Shown here: one piece after another, positions 1 through 6,570 of the stretch
Numbering within the stretch: position 1 is the first letter of the stretch
Layout of the letters: every line of letters starts with the position of its first letter
DNA from: Firmicutes bacterium CAG:646
GTDB lineage: Bacteria > Bacillota > Clostridia > Lachnospirales > Lachnospiraceae
Assembly (NCBI GenBank): GCA_000432335.1
Contig: HF995372.1
Span: 5,331 to 26,422 of the forward strand
Direction: 5' to 3'
DNA: 21,092 nt
Program-made: the position numbers and the translations under genes
The notes under the pieces: generated by a model
The model's input: only the letters and a program-made list of their open reading frames with translations
The model's database searches: none
What the model was told of the DNA's origin: nothing

Positions 1-101
1 CGCTGGGAAAAGATGACGCGATCGTATTTGACGATATCACTTTTGAACTGGAACCGGACTGCGCGTGCTGCGAGCCAAACGCAAATCTTGGTGATGAATA
101 A
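1..101 (+). CDS. pflB: Pyruvate formate-lyase body, 3' end only (ends before the glycyl-radical domain)
   Basis: This is the last 32 codons of a gene that begins before the window, read in the frame starting at base 3 and ending at TAA 99-101. The residues LGKDD match the ALGKDD segment that in full-length PFL (formate C-acetyltransferase) lies just before the C-terminal glycyl-radical domain. Here the chain does not continue into that domain. It runs into an unrelated acidic tail containing the cluster CACC (residues 20-23 of the visible part) and stops. The missing domain is the next gene, in the same frame 30 nt further on. PFL converts pyruvate and CoA to acetyl-CoA and formate in the cytoplasm of anaerobes. 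I infer that this subunit carries the active-site cysteines, but they lie outside the window. A different glycyl-radical enzyme of the same family is possible but less likely, given the neighbouring pflA. Confidence 0.75.
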   Translation, partial: LGKDDAIVFDDITFELEPDCACCEPNANLGDE

Positions 102-131
102 AAAATAAGAAAAACTAGGAGGATTTTATAT

Positions 132-374
132 ATGAATATCAGTGAAGCACAGATCGACAACCTTGTAAACTTACTGGATGGATATGCAGAAAAAGGTGGA
201 CATCACCTGAATGTAAACGTATTCACAAAAGAAACTCTTCTGGATGCCCAGGCTCATCCGGAAAAATATCCTCAGCTTACCGTTCGTGTGTCAGGTTATG
301 CTGTAAACTTCAACAAACTGACAAAAGAGCAGCAGGATGAGGTTATTTCCAGAACCTTCCATGATGCAATGTAA
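132..374 (+). CDS. grcA: Stand-alone glycyl-radical domain of pyruvate formate-lyase (GrcA/YfiD-like)
   Basis: This 80-residue protein is co-linear with the C-terminal domain of PFL. It has LLDGY near residue 14, the GGHHLNVNV segment (22-30), HPEKYPQLTVRVSGYAV (42-58) with the radical-bearing glycine at G55, and the LTKEQQDEVISRTF helix near the end. In E. coli the equivalent free protein YfiD/GrcA is a spare part that replaces an oxygen-cleaved PFL C-terminus. Here it directly follows a PFL body that lacks this domain, so it is probably an obligatory subunit rather than a spare. The start is set by a full AGGAGG at 117-122, 9 nt before ATG 132. It is shorter than E. coli GrcA (about 127 residues) and has no extra N-terminal region. 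The 3' end overlaps the start of pflA. Confidence 0.88.
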   Translation: MNISEAQIDNLVNLLDGYAEKGGHHLNVNVFTKETLLDAQAHPEKYPQLTVRVSGYAVNFNKLTKEQQDEVISRTFHDAM

Positions 375-1122
375 GAAAGAAAAAATAACAGGAAGAATTC
401 ATTCTTTAGAAAGTTTCGGGACCGTTGACGGTCCCGGAATTCGTTTTCTGGTATTTTTTCAGGGGTGTCCTTTGAGATGCCAGTATTGCCATAATCCGGA
501 CACCTGGGCGCCGGGAGAAGGCACAGAGATGACAGTGGATGAAATTCTTGCAGGTTATGAGAAAAATAAGAATTTTTATCGGAAGGGCGGTATCACGGCT
601 ACTGGAGGCGAACCGCTGCTGCAGCTTCCTTTTTTGACAGAACTGTTCCGGGAGGCAAAAAAGCGGGGCATTCATACCTGTCTGGATACTTCCGGGATTA
701 CGTACCGGGAAGAGTTGGGAGAACGCTTTCAGGAATTATTTGAAAATCTGGATCTGGTACTTTTGGATATGAAACACAGTACGCCTCAGGGACATCTGGA
801 GCTTACCGGTCAGAAACAGGAGCCGGTGCTGGCTTTCGCCCATGCTCTGGAGCAGGCGAAGATTCCCATGATCGTGCGCCATGTGGCAGTGCCGGGAGTT
901 ACCGATGGAAAAGAACATCTGGAACGGCTGGGAGAGCTTTTGGCTCCTTTTCGGAATCTGAAAGGACTGGAAGTCCTTCCCTACCATACTATGGGGCTGA
1001 AAAAATACGAGGCGCTGGGCATCCCATACCCCTTGAAAGGAGTAGAACCTATGGAAAAACCACAGGCTTTGGCATGTCGGAACACTATCGTTAAGAAAAT
1101 TCAGGAAATCAGAGCCAAATAG
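361..1122 (+). CDS. pflA: Pyruvate formate-lyase activating enzyme (radical SAM)
   Basis: This is PFL activase, a cytosolic radical SAM enzyme. It uses a [4Fe-4S] cluster and S-adenosylmethionine to abstract hydrogen from the PFL glycine, presumably G55 of the preceding small protein. The N-terminus has GRIHSLESFGTVDGPGIRF, then the cluster motif CPLRCQYC with cysteines 36, 40 and 43 (CX3CX2C), then TGGEPLLQ, which is typical of SAM binding. From ATG 361 the protein is 253 residues, close to E. coli PflA (246). An open frame reaches back to ATG 337, but that adds residues with no counterpart in the family. ATG 361 or the adjacent ATG 364 places the start inside the last codons of the glycyl-radical gene. 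No strong ribosome binding site precedes it, so translation is probably coupled to the upstream gene. Confidence 0.93.
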   Translation: MMQCKKEKITGRIHSLESFGTVDGPGIRFLVFFQGCPLRCQYCHNPDTWAPGEGTEMTVDEILAGYEKNKNFYRKGGITATGGEPLLQLPFLTELFREAKKRGIHTCLDTSGITYREELGERFQELFENLDLVLLDMKHSTPQGHLELTGQKQEPVLAFAHALEQAKIPMIVRHVAVPGVTDGKEHLERLGELLAPFRNLKGLEVLPYHTMGLKKYEALGIPYPLKGVEPMEKPQALACRNTIVKKIQEIRAK

Positions 1123-1154
1123 CTCCCCCCTATTGTCAAAAAAGGGAAAAGAGA

Positions 1155-1312
1155 ACAAATGGAAGACCATTGTAAGGAAAATGCGAGAAGGAATATGGAT
1201 GGTGTAAAACGAATGTGTCGAGCACATCTTTGAGACTTCAGGCTCAAAGTGAGCGCAGACTGAGTTTGAACCATACATATTCTAATTAACTTTCCTTCCG
1301 ATGGTCTTTTTG
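1155..1312 (+). ncRNA. Rod-shaped structured RNA, candidate 6S-like RNA
   Basis: The gap between pflA and murE folds by hand into one long rod. The outer helix pairs 1163-1170 (AAGACCAT) with 1301-1308 (ATGGTCTT), continues through a U-G and a G-C pair and one mismatch, then pairs 1174-1180 (AAGGAAA) with 1291-1297 (TTTCCTT). A bubble follows (1181-1190 against 1283-1290). A second helix pairs 1191-1197 (GAATATG) with 1276-1282 (CATATTC) and, after one mismatch, 1199-1203 (ATGGT) with 1270-1274 (ACCAT). Inside are small hairpins at 1213-1227 and 1228-1249. The outer helix runs into a T run (1307-1311), so it could end its own transcript. A long closing stem, a bubble and a long inner arm over about 160-170 nt is the layout of 6S RNA, the RNA polymerase regulator. 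The structure is seen; the 6S identity is inference. No convincing promoter is visible upstream, so the RNA could also be processed from the pfl transcript. Confidence 0.5.
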
Positions 1313-1336
1313 CTCTGTGAACTTTTGAATCCACTC

Positions 1337-1365
1337 TTCAATTTTATTCCCGGATGTGCTATTAT
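1337..1365 (+). promoter_or_regulatory. Probable sigma-A promoter with extended -10 for the murE-priA operon
   Basis: An extended -10, TGCTATTAT (1357-1365), has the TGn element directly before TATTAT (5 of 6 match to TATAAT). A weak -35, TTCAAT (1337-1342), lies 17 nt upstream of the hexamer. Transcription would begin near 1372, about 50 nt before the murE start. The site lies just downstream of the rod-shaped RNA, so the RNA and the operon appear to be separate transcription units. Confidence 0.45.
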
Positions 1366-1378
1366 AAATAGTATCTAT

Positions 1379-1400
1379 GGGCAGACTTCTGAATATGCCC
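1379..1400 (+). other. Small hairpin in the murE 5' leader
   Basis: GGGCA (1379-1383) pairs with TGCCC (1396-1400) around a 12-nt loop. It ends 8 nt before the murE Shine-Dalgarno sequence (GGAGG, 1409-1413). There is no T run, so it is not a terminator. It might protect the transcript 5' end or tune initiation, but a 5-bp stem could be chance. Confidence 0.25.
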
Positions 1401-1420
1401 GGAAGAATGGAGGACATTCG

Positions 1421-2890
1421 ATGAAATTAGTGCAATTACTGGAACGTTTAGAATATACCTGTCTGCAGGGAACGACAGAGCAGGAAATTACAAAAGTGGA
1501 AGCAGATTCCCGGAAAGCAGGAGAAGGAAGTCTGTTTATCTGTATCCGGGGAGCAGTGGCGGACGGTCATACGTTTGTTCCGGCAGTGGTAGCGCAGGGA
1601 ACGAAAGCCATCGTTTCGGAAGAACCGCTTAAGGTGCCGGAGGATGTGACGGTGATTCTGGTGAAGGATACCCGCTATGCCATGGCAGTGATCGCAGCAG
1701 CTTATTACGGTTATCCGGGAGATGAGCTGAAAGTGATCGGAATTACCGGAACCAAGGGAAAGACCACGACGACGTATATGGTAAAGTCAATTTTGGAAAA
1801 TGCCGGCTATAAGGTGGGGCTGATCGGAACGATTGAGACGATCATCGGAGATACGGTGATCCCCTCGGCAAATACCACCCCGGAATCTTTGTTGGTACAG
1901 AAGTATTTCCGACAGATGCTGGATGCAGGCTGTGACTGCGCGGTGATGGAAGTATCTTCTCAGGGGCTGATGCTGCACAGAACGGCGGGATTTACCTTTG
2001 AGATCGGTATTTTTACCAATATCGAGCCGGATCATATCGGTCCCAATGAACATACCAGTTTTGAACATTATCTGGAATGTAAGAAAATGCTGCTGCGTCA
2101 GTGCAAGATAGGAATTGTAAATCGGGACGACGAACATTTTGAGCAGATGGTGGAAGGGCATACCTGTAAACTGGAAACGTATGGATTTTCTCAGGAGGCG
2201 GATCTTCGGGCGGTGGATGCCCGGCTGGTGACAGGAAAAGGTACGCTGGGTATTGCTTATCAATTAGAAGGACTTCTGCATTTTCCGGTAGAGATTGATC
2301 TTCCTGGAAAGTTCAGCATCTACAATTCTCTGACAGCGATCGCTATCTGCCGCCATTTTCAGGTTTCTGAGGAAAATATCTGTAAGGCTCTGAAGGTGGC
2401 AAAAGTCAAGGGGCGGATTGAGATGGTGAAGGTATCGGATGAATTTACCTTGATGATTGATTATGCGCACAATGCCATGAGCCTGGAAAGTCTTCTTACA
2501 ACGCTCAAGGAGTATCGTCCCCATCGTCTGGTTTGTTTGTTTGGCTGTGGAGGAAACCGTTCCCGGGACAGACGATTTGAGATGGGAGAAGTTTCTGGAA
2601 GGCTGGCAGATCTTACCATCATCACTTCAGATAACCCCAGAAATGAGGAACCTCAGGAGATTATCGATGATATTAAGGTGGGAATCAGTAAAACAAAAGG
2701 AAATTATGTAGAGATTATTGACCGGAAGGAAGCTATCGCCTATGCGATCCATCATGGAGAGCCGGGGGATATTGTGGTTCTGGCAGGAAAAGGTCATGAA
2801 GATTATCAGGAGATCAAAGGGAAAAAATATCCTATGGATGAGCGGATATTGATCCAGGAGATTCTGGAAGAAGATAAGAAGAATGGATAG
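1421..2890 (+). CDS. murE: MurE-type UDP-MurNAc-tripeptide ligase (meso-DAP-type motif; possible paralog)
   Basis: This 489-residue cytosolic Mur ligase would add meso-diaminopimelate to UDP-MurNAc-L-Ala-D-Glu using ATP. Its features in order are an N-terminal UDP-binding region with DSRK (about 30), the P-loop GITGTKGKT (107-115), EVSSQGL, the carbamylated-lysine segment YLECKK (K221, near E. coli K224), NVL-type central helices ending in KGRIEMV, and DNPR (404-407), the signature of DAP rather than lysine specificity. The stretch normally reading DHLDYH is DHIGPNEH here, unlike classic MurE, so this could be a second Mur ligase with a modified role. The start at ATG 1421 follows GGAGG (1409-1413). 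An open frame back to 1301 passes through the promoter and was rejected. The gene overlaps priA by 8 nt. Confidence 0.85.
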   Translation: MKLVQLLERLEYTCLQGTTEQEITKVEADSRKAGEGSLFICIRGAVADGHTFVPAVVAQGTKAIVSEEPLKVPEDVTVILVKDTRYAMAVIAAAYYGYPGDELKVIGITGTKGKTTTTYMVKSILENAGYKVGLIGTIETIIGDTVIPSANTTPESLLVQKYFRQMLDAGCDCAVMEVSSQGLMLHRTAGFTFEIGIFTNIEPDHIGPNEHTSFEHYLECKKMLLRQCKIGIVNRDDEHFEQMVEGHTCKLETYGFSQEADLRAVDARLVTGKGTLGIAYQLEGLLHFPVEIDLPGKFSIYNSLTAIAICRHFQVSEENICKALKVAKVKGRIEMVKVSDEFTLMIDYAHNAMSLESLLTTLKEYRPHRLVCLFGCGGNRSRDRRFEMGEVSGRLADLTIITSDNPRNEEPQEIIDDIKVGISKTKGNYVEIIDRKEAIAYAIHHGEPGDIVVLAGKGHEDYQEIKGKKYPMDERILIQEILEEDKKNG

Positions 2891-5108
2891 ACTGTTTGCA
2901 GATATTATCGTGGATATTACCAGTGATAAATTAGATCGAACATTTCAGTATCGGATACCGGAGCATTTGCGGGAAGAGCTGGAGCCGGGTATGCAGGTGA
3001 ACGTGCCTTTCGGCAATGGAAGCCGCACGATTCGTGGGTATGTGCTGCAGATTACAGATCAGGCATCGTTTGAAGTAGGGAGAATGAAGGAAATTCTTTC
3101 TGTTGCAGACGGGGGAAACAGCATCGAATCCCGCTTGATTTCGTTGGCGTCCTGGATGCGCCGGCAATATGGAGCTACGATGATCCAGGCGCTAAAGACA
3201 GTGCTTCCGGTGAAGCAGAAGATGAAGCAGAAGGAAGAGCGGTGGATCACTCTGAGGATTTCAGAGGAGGAAGCCCGCCAAAAGCTGGAAGAGTATGAAA
3301 GGAAGCATTATGTGGCAAAAAAGAGGGTTCTGGAAGCGGTTATGCAGGAGAAAGAATTGTCCACCAGCCTTGCGGCGAACAAGCTTCATGTAACTTCCAG
3401 TGTATGGAAAGCCATGGAGGAACAGGGAATTTTCTCGATGCAATCCCGGAAGATCTATAGAAATCCGATTTCTCAGGAAAGAAGAGAAGATACTTCGGTG
3501 GTTCTTACCGGAGATCAGCAAAGAATCTCAGAAGCCATTGCGGCAGGATGGAGGGATGGAGATTTTCGTCCCTGTCTGATCCGGGGCGTTACCGGCAGCG
3601 GAAAAACGCAGGTGTATATGGAATTGATGGAGCAGGTGATCCGTGAGGGAAAACAGGTGATTTTGCTGATCCCGGAGATTGCCCTGACGTATCAGACCGT
3701 GCTGCGGTTTTATCATCGTTTTGGAGATGGGGTATCGGTGCTTCATTCCCGCCTTTCCATGGGAGAACGTTCGGATCAGTTTGAGCGGGCGAAAAAAGGA
3801 GAAATACAGGTGATGATCGGTCCCCGTTCAGCCTTATTTACCCCTTTTCCTAATCTAGGACTGATTGTTATGGATGAGGAACACGAGACGTCTTATCAGA
3901 GCGAGACAGCGCCCTGTTATCATGCGAGGGAGACGGCGATCGCCAGGGGAAAACTGGAACACTGTCCGGTGCTTTTAGGCAGCGCAACTCCTTCGGTGGA
4001 TGCTTATTATCGGGCAAAGCAGGGGATTTACCGGTTGTTCGAGATGGAAAAGAGATATGAAAACCGGCAGATGGCAGCGGTTACAACGGTGGATCTCAGG
4101 GAAGAATTAAGAGAGGGAAACCGTTCCATCTTAAGCAGAGTTCTTCAGGAAAAGATGGCGGACCGGCTGAAAAAAAAGGAGCAGATCATGCTCTTTCTGA
4201 ATAGAAGAGGTTATGCGGGATTTTTGTCCTGCCGCTCCTGCGGAACGGTGATCAAATGTCCCCACTGTGATGTGTCTTTATCTGTACATCGACATGGAAG
4301 AATGGTGTGCCATTACTGTGGATATGAGACCCGACAGCCCCAGGAATGTCCTCATTGCGGATCGCCCTATATCGGAGGGTTTCGGGCGGGGACGCAGCAG
4401 ATCGAGGATCTGGTGAAGAAGTCTTTTCCCGAAGCGCGGGTGCTGCGTATGGATCTGGATACTACGAGAAAAAAGGAAAGTCACAGCGAGCTTCTTTCGG
4501 CATTTGCTAATCAGGAGGCGGACATTCTCATAGGAACCCAGATGATCGTGAAAGGACATGATTTTCCCCAGGTTACGCTGGTGGGGATTTTGGCGGCGGA
4601 TCTTTCTTTGAATGTAAGCGATTATCGGGCAGGGGAGAGGACTTTTCAACTTCTTACTCAGGCGATCGGAAGGGCAGGAAGGGGAGAAAAGCCGGGAGAA
4701 GCGGTGGTGCAGACGTATCAGCCGGAGCATTACAGCATTCAGGCGGCCATCCGTCAGGATTATCCGGGATTTTATGAGGAGGAGGCGGAATATCGTCAGC
4801 TTCTGTCTTATCCCCCTATGTCGAATTTATTTGCCATTCGGGGCGTCAGTATGGACGAAAATCTTCTGGGAACAGGAATGGAATATATAAAAAGATTTTT
4901 GAAAAAAGTGGATGGAGCCCAGCGGCTCCAGATCATAGGACCGGCGGATGAGCCGGTGGCAAAGGTGGCGGATATGTACCGCAAAGTCCTGTATGTGAAG
5001 CAGGAGGATCTGGAATATTTACTGAAGATCAAAGAGCGGCTGGAACGTTATATAGAGATCAACAGCGGCTTTAAAAATATACGGATACAGTTTGATTTTA
5101 ATCATTAG
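2883..5108 (+). CDS. priA: Primosomal protein N', replication restart helicase
   Basis: PriA recognises stalled replication forks and D-loops, unwinds the lagging-strand arm and loads the replicative helicase through the primosome. The protein has 741 residues, the usual length. An N-terminal DNA-binding region (1-110) is followed by a short winged-helix part. The superfamily 2 helicase core has Walker A GVTGSGKT (235-242), the DEEH box (331-334) and LLGSATPS. A zinc-binding insert holds eight cysteines in four CxxC pairs between C450 and C492. The second helicase lobe has GTQMIVKGHDFP and QAIGRAGRG. The start ATG 2883 lies inside the last codons of murE (ATGGATAG), so the two are probably translationally coupled. 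The def start follows after a 12-nt gap carrying TAGGAGG. Confidence 0.97.
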   Translation: MDRLFADIIVDITSDKLDRTFQYRIPEHLREELEPGMQVNVPFGNGSRTIRGYVLQITDQASFEVGRMKEILSVADGGNSIESRLISLASWMRRQYGATMIQALKTVLPVKQKMKQKEERWITLRISEEEARQKLEEYERKHYVAKKRVLEAVMQEKELSTSLAANKLHVTSSVWKAMEEQGIFSMQSRKIYRNPISQERREDTSVVLTGDQQRISEAIAAGWRDGDFRPCLIRGVTGSGKTQVYMELMEQVIREGKQVILLIPEIALTYQTVLRFYHRFGDGVSVLHSRLSMGERSDQFERAKKGEIQVMIGPRSALFTPFPNLGLIVMDEEHETSYQSETAPCYHARETAIARGKLEHCPVLLGSATPSVDAYYRAKQGIYRLFEMEKRYENRQMAAVTTVDLREELREGNRSILSRVLQEKMADRLKKKEQIMLFLNRRGYAGFLSCRSCGTVIKCPHCDVSLSVHRHGRMVCHYCGYETRQPQECPHCGSPYIGGFRAGTQQIEDLVKKSFPEARVLRMDLDTTRKKESHSELLSAFANQEADILIGTQMIVKGHDFPQVTLVGILAADLSLNVSDYRAGERTFQLLTQAIGRAGRGEKPGEAVVQTYQPEHYSIQAAIRQDYPGFYEEEAEYRQLLSYPPMSNLFAIRGVSMDENLLGTGMEYIKRFLKKVDGAQRLQIIGPADEPVAKVADMYRKVLYVKQEDLEYLLKIKERLERYIEINSGFKNIRIQFDFNH

Positions 5109-5120
5109 GAGGAATAGATT

Positions 5121-5606
5121 ATGGCAATACGGAAAATCAGAACAATGGGTGACAGAATTTTAACTAAAAAATGTCGTCCGGTGGAGGAGATGACTCCCAA
5201 GATCAAAACATTGATCAACGATATGCTGGATACGATGTATGACGCATATGGGGTGGGACTTGCCGCTCCGCAGGTTGGAATTTTGAAAAGAATTGTAGTG
5301 ATCGATGTGGGGGACAGACCGTGGGTGCTGATTAATCCGGAGATCACGGAGACTTCCGGAGAGCAGACCGGAGACGAGGGATGCTTGAGTCTTCCGGGAA
5401 AATCAGGAACCGTCACAAGACCGAACGTGGTAACGGTGAAGGCTTATGATGAAAATATGGAACCGTTTACCCTCACCGGAGAGGGACTTTTGGCAAGAGC
5501 AATCTGTCATGAGTGTGACCATCTGGACGGTATTATGTACGTGGAACATGTGGAAGGTGAACTGCGGGACACTGTGTATGATGATGAAGAAGAGGATGAG
5601 GAATAG
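5121..5606 (+). CDS. def: Peptide deformylase
   Basis: Peptide deformylase removes the N-formyl group from nascent proteins at the ribosome and depends on a bound metal. All three family motifs are present: GVGLAAPQ (44-51), EGCLSLPG with metal-binding C88, and HECDH (130-134), whose two histidines complete the metal site and whose E131 is catalytic. At 161 residues it has normal length. The start follows AGGAGG at 5107-5112. The C-terminus is a run of Asp and Glu (about residues 153-161) whose codons (GAT, GAA, GAG) also form the purine-rich region just before the fmt start. The stop TAG touches the fmt ATG with no gap. The pairing with fmt fits their opposite roles in the formylation cycle. 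Confidence 0.97.
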   Translation: MAIRKIRTMGDRILTKKCRPVEEMTPKIKTLINDMLDTMYDAYGVGLAAPQVGILKRIVVIDVGDRPWVLINPEITETSGEQTGDEGCLSLPGKSGTVTRPNVVTVKAYDENMEPFTLTGEGLLARAICHECDHLDGIMYVEHVEGELRDTVYDDEEEDEE

Positions 5607-6551
5607 ATGAGAGTTGTATTTATGGGAACCCCGGATTTTTCCGTGGGAACATTGGAGGCGCTTTATGAGGCAGGACACGAGATCGTGGGTGTGGTAAGCC
5701 AGCCGGACAAGCCGAAAGGACGGGGAAAGAATCTCCAGCCCACGCCGGTAAAAGAAGCGGCGCTTAAGTTGGGACTTCCTGTCTATCAGCCGAAGAGAGT
5801 ACGGGAGCCGGAATTTGTTCAGGTGTTAAAAGACTTGAATCCGGAGGTGATCGTAGTGGTGGCCTTCGGACAGTTGATACCAAAAGAAATTCTGGAGCTG
5901 ACCCCTTATGGATGTATCAATGTGCATGCTTCTTTGCTGCCGAAATATCGTGGCGCTGCTCCTATCCAGTGGGCGGTGATCGACGGAGAGGAAGAGTCCG
6001 GCGTGACGATCATGCGTATGGATGAGGGCTTAGATACGGGAGATATGATTTCCAAAGCCGTAGTTCCTCTGGATGCAGAGGAAACAGGGGGAAGTCTCTT
6101 TGATAAGCTCAGCCAGACCGGGGCGAAACTTTTAGTGGAAACGCTGCCATCTTTGGAGGATGGAACGGCAGTATTTGAAAAACAGCCGGAGGAAAGTCCT
6201 ACCGCTTATGCGGGGATGATTAAAAAAAGCATGGGAAATCTGGACTTTGGCCGTCCGGCAGCGGAGCTGGAGAGGCTGATCCGGGGCTTGAATCCCTGGC
6301 CCAGCGCGTATACCCGGTTAGATGGAAAAACGCTGAAAATCTGGAAAGCTCAGGTAAGGGAAGAGGAACAAGGACAGGAAACGTTGGAACCGGGAACGGT
6401 CTGGATCACAGAACAGCAGGAATTGTTGGTGAAGACCGGAAAAGGTATGTTGAAAATAACAGAGCTTCAGTTAGAAGGAAAGAAACGGATGGAAACAGAA
6501 GCATTCCTGAGAGGATACAAGGTTGAGAGGGGAAAAAGATTACCGTTTTGA
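5607..6551 (+). CDS. fmt: Methionyl-tRNA formyltransferase
   Basis: Fmt formylates initiator Met-tRNA with 10-formyl-tetrahydrofolate before translation initiation. The protein has 314 residues, the family norm. The N-terminal formyl-transferase fold carries NVHASLLPKYRGAAPIQWA, with N105 and H107, and GLDTGD with D143. These agree in spacing with catalytic N106, H108 and D144 of E. coli Fmt. The C-terminal OB-like domain with RLIRGLNPWPSAYT binds tRNA. The start ATG is fixed by abutting the def stop. Its ribosome binding site (GATGAGGAA, about 5594-5602) lies within the def coding sequence, so it is translated as part of the deformylase message. Confidence 0.97.
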   Translation: MRVVFMGTPDFSVGTLEALYEAGHEIVGVVSQPDKPKGRGKNLQPTPVKEAALKLGLPVYQPKRVREPEFVQVLKDLNPEVIVVVAFGQLIPKEILELTPYGCINVHASLLPKYRGAAPIQWAVIDGEEESGVTIMRMDEGLDTGDMISKAVVPLDAEETGGSLFDKLSQTGAKLLVETLPSLEDGTAVFEKQPEESPTAYAGMIKKSMGNLDFGRPAAELERLIRGLNPWPSAYTRLDGKTLKIWKAQVREEEQGQETLEPGTVWITEQQELLVKTGKGMLKITELQLEGKKRMETEAFLRGYKVERGKRLPF

Positions 6552-6570
6552 TCAGAAGGAGTGAAAAAAT

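Noticed and set aside
99..101. Stop-codon readthrough or recoding joining the PFL body to the radical domain in the same frame
   Set aside because: The codon is TAA with an A-rich context and no recoding signal I can see. The next ATG has a full AGGAGG at ideal spacing, so separate translation is the simpler reading.
337..360. Upstream ATG 337 as the pflA start
   Set aside because: It would add eight residues without family counterpart and lie well inside the glycyl-radical gene. ATG 361/364 fits the family N-terminus.
1123..1160. Simple Rho-independent terminator right after pflA
   Set aside because: The CCCCCC and GGG tracts pair only weakly, and no T run follows. The rod-shaped RNA with its T run at 1307-1311 is the better terminator candidate.
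736..1334. Open frames on the - strand over pflA and the following gap
   Set aside because: They are rich in Phe, His and Ser without motifs, lie opposite real genes or opposite the folded RNA, and lack ribosome binding sites. They are shadows.
1301..1420. N-terminal extension of MurE from ATG 1301
   Set aside because: The extension spans the promoter and the leader hairpin and reads as unrelated hydrophobic residues. ATG 1421 has GGAGG and begins the family-typical sequence.
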